From: CAYMDJ01 sp964537525
Lineage (GTDB): Archaea; Aenigmatarchaeota; Aenigmatarchaeia; QMZP01
Reading direction: 5' to 3'
DNA length: 7,714 bases
NCBI GenBank assembly: GCA_964537525.1
Contig: CAZIAB010000039.1
Coordinates: 1 to 7,714 of the forward strand
The position numbers and the translations under genes were made by a program. The notes under the pieces are model-generated. The model was not told the DNA's origin and searched no databases. It was given only the letters and a program-made list of their open reading frames with translations. This document shows positions 5,639-7,714 of the stretch, piece by piece; the stretch's first letter is position 1; the number at the start of each line of letters is the position of its first letter.

Positions 5639-6148
5639 CTAGAACCATGTCCTATTCATGTATTCCCTGTACTCGGGGAATTCCTTAACCAGTTCCTTCT
5701 CCTCAATATATCGCCAGGCAAGTATCTGTATTATGAATATTGGCGAGAGGAAAAGGGTCAGGAGGATCTGCCCCAATATCGGTGCCCCCAGAAGCATCAG
5801 AATCTCCCCGAAATACATCGGATGGCGCAGGCGGCTGTAAATTCCGTCTGTGACGAGCTTCCCCTTTCCACCGTGCATCCTCTTGTGGACCCTTGCGTGC
5901 GAGACCAGGAAGAGGTAAATGCCCGCCATGAGCATCGCGACACCAATAAAGCTGATAGTATTTAAAACTGCCAAGGAAAACCCGCTGAAGGATATGTAGA
6001 AATAGGAGAACCAGCCGAAGAACATCGAAACCCCGATTGTCACATGGATGCTTCTGTTCCCGGAAATCCTTCTGAAATGCTCCAGCACGTGAACTGCCGT
6101 ATGGAATGCAAAGCATACCAGTGCAATGATAAAAAAGATGAGATACAT
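5639..6148 (-). CDS. ICMT/PEMT-family membrane methyltransferase
   Basis: A 169-aa integral membrane protein of the isoprenylcysteine carboxyl methyltransferase / phospholipid methyltransferase superfamily. Hydrophobic helices lie at about 2-20, 37-55, 58-83 and 116-143. The conserved C-terminal SAM-binding region is present: LVTDGIYSRLRHPMYFGE (98-115) with the RHP motif at 108-110, then the EEKELVKEFPEYREYM segment (149-164) whose Glu pair is a hallmark of the family. These residues form the methyl-donor pocket next to the membrane in characterised relatives. The substrate is unknown: canonical CaaX-prenylated proteins are not established in archaea of this kind, and lipids, quinone-like molecules or small metabolites are alternatives. 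Start at 6148 with a TATA-like box at the same 21-nt spacing as in amrS. It lies between the nuclease gene (62 bp upstream) and amrS (53 bp downstream), all on the minus strand. Confidence 0.85.
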   Translation of the reverse strand: MYLIFFIIALVCFAFHTAVHVLEHFRRISGNRSIHVTIGVSMFFGWFSYFYISFSGFSLAVLNTISFIGVAMLMAGIYLFLVSHARVHKRMHGGKGKLVTDGIYSRLRHPMYFGEILMLLGAPILGQILLTLFLSPIFIIQILAWRYIEEKELVKEFPEYREYMNRTWF

Positions 6149-6168
6149 GATTCCATTTGTTTCAGTGC

Positions 6169-6182
6169 CTTAAAAAACCAGA
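6169..6182 (-). promoter_or_regulatory. TATA/BRE-like element for ICMT-family gene
   Basis: An exact copy of the 14-base amrS element, again ending 21 nt before the start codon (6148). Its T6 tract (6172-6177) lies 34-39 nt downstream of the nuclease stop codon. Confidence 0.55.
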
Positions 6183-6210
6183 AAGCCCCAAAGCAAGAAT
6201 CCAGCCGGTT

Positions 6211-7023
6211 TTAATATCCATACGCAAGAACCAGGCTGCCATCAGAATCCCACATGTACAGTGTATCTCCGTCGTTGTTCCATACAGACCACGTCTCCCC
6301 CCAGTAGAGCTCGTCAGAAGAATCAGAGCCAGAGCCTGTGTATAAAGTCACGGTCTGCTGTGCAGCAAGGGTGAAGTCAGGGAATTCGTATATGTGAGTG
6401 GCCTCGTCCTTCAGCGTCCAGCCCTTCATGCTTATCGCGAAACTGCACGTATTCATGAAACTGACATATTCGTCGTTCAGGTTTTCCTTGTCATCACCAT
6501 CGGCATTGTATCTGAAGTACGGTATTCCTATGCAATCCGTATATCTCGACCTGCTCCATATCCCAAGCCCCCTTTCCTCTGCGTATTTCTCTGCCTGCTT
6601 GAACTCTTCCATATGTTTCAGGTCAGGCGAAACGAAAAAGGTGTTTGCATAACCCTTCCTTAACAGAACCATTCCAACGTTTTCCCCATCCACGTACACG
6701 TGCCTGAGCATCCTTCCGTACTTGTCCCTGTCGCTCTGGTCATATTCCATCAGAACGCTCCTGTTCAGGACAAGCCCTTTCAGTGTCTGGGTTGCTTCGC
6801 TGTAATGGGATTGCCCCTTCTCGGGGGTGTTTATTCCCAGAAGCCTGACCCTCTGGCCGTCCTGAATCTCCAGGGTGTCTCCGTCAAGCACGTTGGTGAC
6901 AAATGCTTGCTGCCCGACGATGTTGCCTGTTATTCCATGGGGAAAGAGTCCGGCCATGAAAAGGCCTGCTGAAAAAGCGCCAATGATAAGAATCGCGACG
7001 GACATCAGATGGGTTTTTTTCAT
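6211..7023 (-). CDS. Membrane-anchored/secreted thermonuclease with lamin-tail domain
   Basis: A 270-aa two-domain protein. Residues 6-30 form a hydrophobic N-terminal signal or anchor after the basic MKKTH; no lipobox Cys is present. Residues about 40-157 are a staphylococcal nuclease (SNase/thermonuclease) domain: DGDT at 47-50, RVRLLGINTPE at 58-68 (R60 matching Arg35 and E68 matching Glu43 of S. aureus nuclease), DKYGR at 100-104 (R104 matching Arg87). The calcium-binding Asp40 equivalent is Asn65. Residues about 162-270 are a lamin-tail domain (GWTLKDEATHIYEFPDF at 201-217; WNNDGDTLYMWDSDGSLV at 248-265), with C164 and C193 possibly disulfide-bonded. The predicted role is Ca2+-dependent hydrolysis of DNA or RNA outside the cell, with the LTD helping surface or substrate attachment. 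Nucleic-acid scavenging would suit a host-dependent archaeon, but this is inference. The start at 7023 has a TATA-like box 22-30 nt upstream. Confidence 0.9.
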   Translation of the reverse strand: MKKTHLMSVAILIIGAFSAGLFMAGLFPHGITGNIVGQQAFVTNVLDGDTLEIQDGQRVRLLGINTPEKGQSHYSEATQTLKGLVLNRSVLMEYDQSDRDKYGRMLRHVYVDGENVGMVLLRKGYANTFFVSPDLKHMEEFKQAEKYAEERGLGIWSRSRYTDCIGIPYFRYNADGDDKENLNDEYVSFMNTCSFAISMKGWTLKDEATHIYEFPDFTLAAQQTVTLYTGSGSDSSDELYWGETWSVWNNDGDTLYMWDSDGSLVLAYGY

Positions 7024-7044
7024 TCTAATTTTTTAGAAGGCCGG

Positions 7045-7060
7045 CTTAAAAGTTCCAGAG
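7045..7060 (-). promoter_or_regulatory. TATA/BRE-like element for nuclease gene
   Basis: On the minus strand this reads ctctggaacttttaag and ends 22 nt before the ATG at 7023. It is a variant of the element upstream of amrS and the first ICMT gene, sharing ctctgg and the ttttaag core. Its upstream edge overlaps the left copy of the 14-bp direct repeat. Confidence 0.5.
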
Positions 7061-7070
7061 CCCCGGGAGG
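7057..7070 (+). repeat. 14-bp direct repeat, left copy
   Basis: The sequence agagccccgggagg is identical to 7658-7671. It lies between the start of the nuclease gene and the low-G+C ICMT-family gene, and contains the palindrome cccggg. The identity stops at exactly 14 bases on both sides. Confidence 0.7.
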
Positions 7071-7130
7071 TTTCAGGAGCTCCATGGAAGTTATTAGAGG
7101 CGGTGTGTGACTAAAAGATGGTATATGATT

Positions 7131-7141
7131 CGTATAATAAG
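7131..7141 (+). promoter_or_regulatory. TATA-like box for second ICMT-family gene
   Basis: The sequence cgtataataag is centred about 27 nt before the ATG at 7163 and is the main reason for preferring that start over the ATG at 7118. Confidence 0.42.
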
Positions 7142-7162
7142 CAGACAATCATAGTGTATGTT

Positions 7163-7651
7163 ATGGGAAATTCAAAGACCAGCATTGCAAAGGGAGTGAT
7201 TGCGCTTCCTGGAATGGTTGTTGTAATAATACCTGCAATCATACTGCTTCTATTTGACTATAGGATGTTTAATTTGTATCAGGATTTTATGTTCGCCGTG
7301 GGAATTATCCCATTGACCATTGGAATATACCTTGCGGCCACTACGACAAAAATGTTTTTCGTGATTGGAAAAGGAACTCCTGCTCCGTGGGACCCTCCTG
7401 CAAGGATTGTGACTACAGGCATCTATGGAAGGATGAGAAATCCTATGATAACCGGGGCAATTCTCATAATTCTCGGAGAGTCCATTATGCTGGATTCATT
7501 TGCTCTCCTAATATGGGCCTTGATTTTCTTTGTTGGAAACCACTTTTATTTTATCCTATCAGAAGAGCCTGCACTTGAAAAGAGATTTGGAAAAGAATAT
7601 ACAAAATACAAAAAAGAAGTTCCAAGATGGATTCCCAGAATAAGAAGATAA
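7163..7651 (+). CDS. Second ICMT-family membrane methyltransferase, low G+C
   Basis: A 162-aa integral membrane protein of the isoprenylcysteine carboxyl methyltransferase family, distinct from the one at 5639-6148. Numbered from Met at 7163: helices at about 9-31, 39-58 and 100-130, a PAPWDPP motif at 73-79, the SAM-region motif IVTTGIYGRMRNPM (82-95, RNP in place of RHP), a Glu pair at 134-135, and a C-terminal GKEYTKYKKEVPRWIP segment. The reading frame is open to an ATG at 7118 (177 aa); I prefer 7163 because the extra 15 residues are family-atypical and a TATA-like box (cgtataataa) lies centred 27 nt before 7163. The 7118 start also has a weaker box (ttatta, 7091-7096) and cannot be excluded. 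Hand counting of 7141-7620 gives 189 G+C of 480 (39%), against 57% in 3541-3720. A 14-bp direct repeat flanks it. Substrate unknown. Confidence 0.82.
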   Translation: MGNSKTSIAKGVIALPGMVVVIIPAIILLLFDYRMFNLYQDFMFAVGIIPLTIGIYLAATTTKMFFVIGKGTPAPWDPPARIVTTGIYGRMRNPMITGAILIILGESIMLDSFALLIWALIFFVGNHFYFILSEEPALEKRFGKEYTKYKKEVPRWIPRIRR

Positions 7652-7657
7652 TCCAAG

Positions 7658-7671
7658 AGAGCCCCGGGAGG
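7658..7671 (+). repeat. 14-bp direct repeat, right copy
   Basis: Exact copy of 7057-7070, starting 7 nt after the stop codon of the low-G+C ICMT-family gene. Together the copies bracket that gene and its promoter, 601 bp apart start to start. A target-site duplication, an attachment-like site or a dispersed intergenic repeat are all possible. Confidence 0.7.
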
Positions 7672-7698
7672 GATTGTCGGAATCCTTTCACATTTTTT
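7671..7698 (+). terminator. Hairpin plus T6 tract after second ICMT-family gene
   Basis: A perfect 5-bp inverted repeat, ggatt (7671-7675) and aatcc (7681-7685) around the loop gtcgg, is followed by a T6 run at 7693-7698. It starts 20 nt after the stop codon. The T-run alone is a plausible archaeal terminator; the role of the hairpin is uncertain. Confidence 0.4.
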
Positions 7699-7714
7699 GC
7701 TGTAGCGTTCTTTC

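Noticed and set aside
5585..5965. 126-codon plus-strand frame opposite the first ICMT-family gene
   Set aside because: Antisense to a gene with clear family motifs; no recognisable protein features.
7118..7162. Start of the second ICMT-family gene at 7118
   Set aside because: Possible but less likely: the extra 15 residues are unlike the family and contain the better TATA-like box for the ATG at 7163. Kept as an alternative in the gene entry.
7658..7690. Possible tRNA 3' end on the minus strand
   Set aside because: gccccgggagggatt looks like the reverse complement of an acceptor plus T-stem, but the following bases do not form a T-loop (no TTCRA-type loop) or the rest of a cloverleaf. At most a remnant or chance resemblance.
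1..7714. CRISPR array, insertion sequence, toxin-antitoxin or defence island
   Set aside because: No regularly spaced repeats, transposase or integrase motifs, terminal inverted repeats or recognisable defence domains were seen. The only convincing longer exact repeats I noticed are the two 14-mers described.

Overview
This window looks like a gene-dense piece of an archaeal chromosome. The evidence is the archaeal-type pilin signal sequences (K-A before QSAMEYL, and K-G before VSPLVAV), a tadC/flaJ-type T2SSF membrane protein, an ADP-forming acetyl-CoA synthetase beta subunit, and a TATA-like box about 26 nt upstream of almost every start codon with no convincing Shine-Dalgarno sequence. The pilin motif QSAMEYLMTYGWAIL and the small set of genes suggest a DPANN lineage (Aenigmarchaeota, Diapherotrites or similar). 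That placement is inference; nothing here fixes the phylum. I saw no rRNA, tRNA, CRISPR array, transposase or integrase.

Layout, left to right. Minus strand, 29-1978: a compact type IV pilus/archaellum-like cluster with two different pilin-like proteins flanking a T2SSF platform protein; no assembly ATPase or prepilin peptidase lies in the window. Minus strand, 2070-3185: a small two-helix membrane protein of unknown function and a rhomboid intramembrane serine protease. Plus strand, 3222-4106: a cysteine-rich DUF6485-like protein, divergent from the rhomboid across only 36 bp, and a stand-alone ACD beta subunit (ATP-grasp). Minus strand, 4103-7023: an unrecognised soluble 148-aa protein that overlaps the ACD gene tail to tail by 4 nt, an AmrS-type radical SAM enzyme, an isoprenylcysteine carboxyl methyltransferase (ICMT)-family membrane protein, and a membrane-anchored or secreted staphylococcal-nuclease/lamin-tail-domain nuclease. 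Plus strand, about 7163-7651: a second ICMT-family protein of clearly lower G+C content, flanked by a 14-bp exact direct repeat.

The genes do not form one obvious pathway. Two loose themes are visible: cell-surface functions (pilus genes, rhomboid, anchored nuclease, two membrane methyltransferases) and energy or house-keeping enzymes (ACD beta, AmrS). No gene is separated from the next by more than about 140 bp, and most intergenic gaps hold only one TATA-like element. Several of these elements contain a T6 tract that could also terminate the upstream gene.

I did not find a convincing new defence or mobile system. The most interesting leads are the low-G+C ICMT-like gene between direct repeats, the interleaved divergent leaderless promoters, the shared promoter/terminator element, and the uncharacterised 148-aa protein with an internal repeat.
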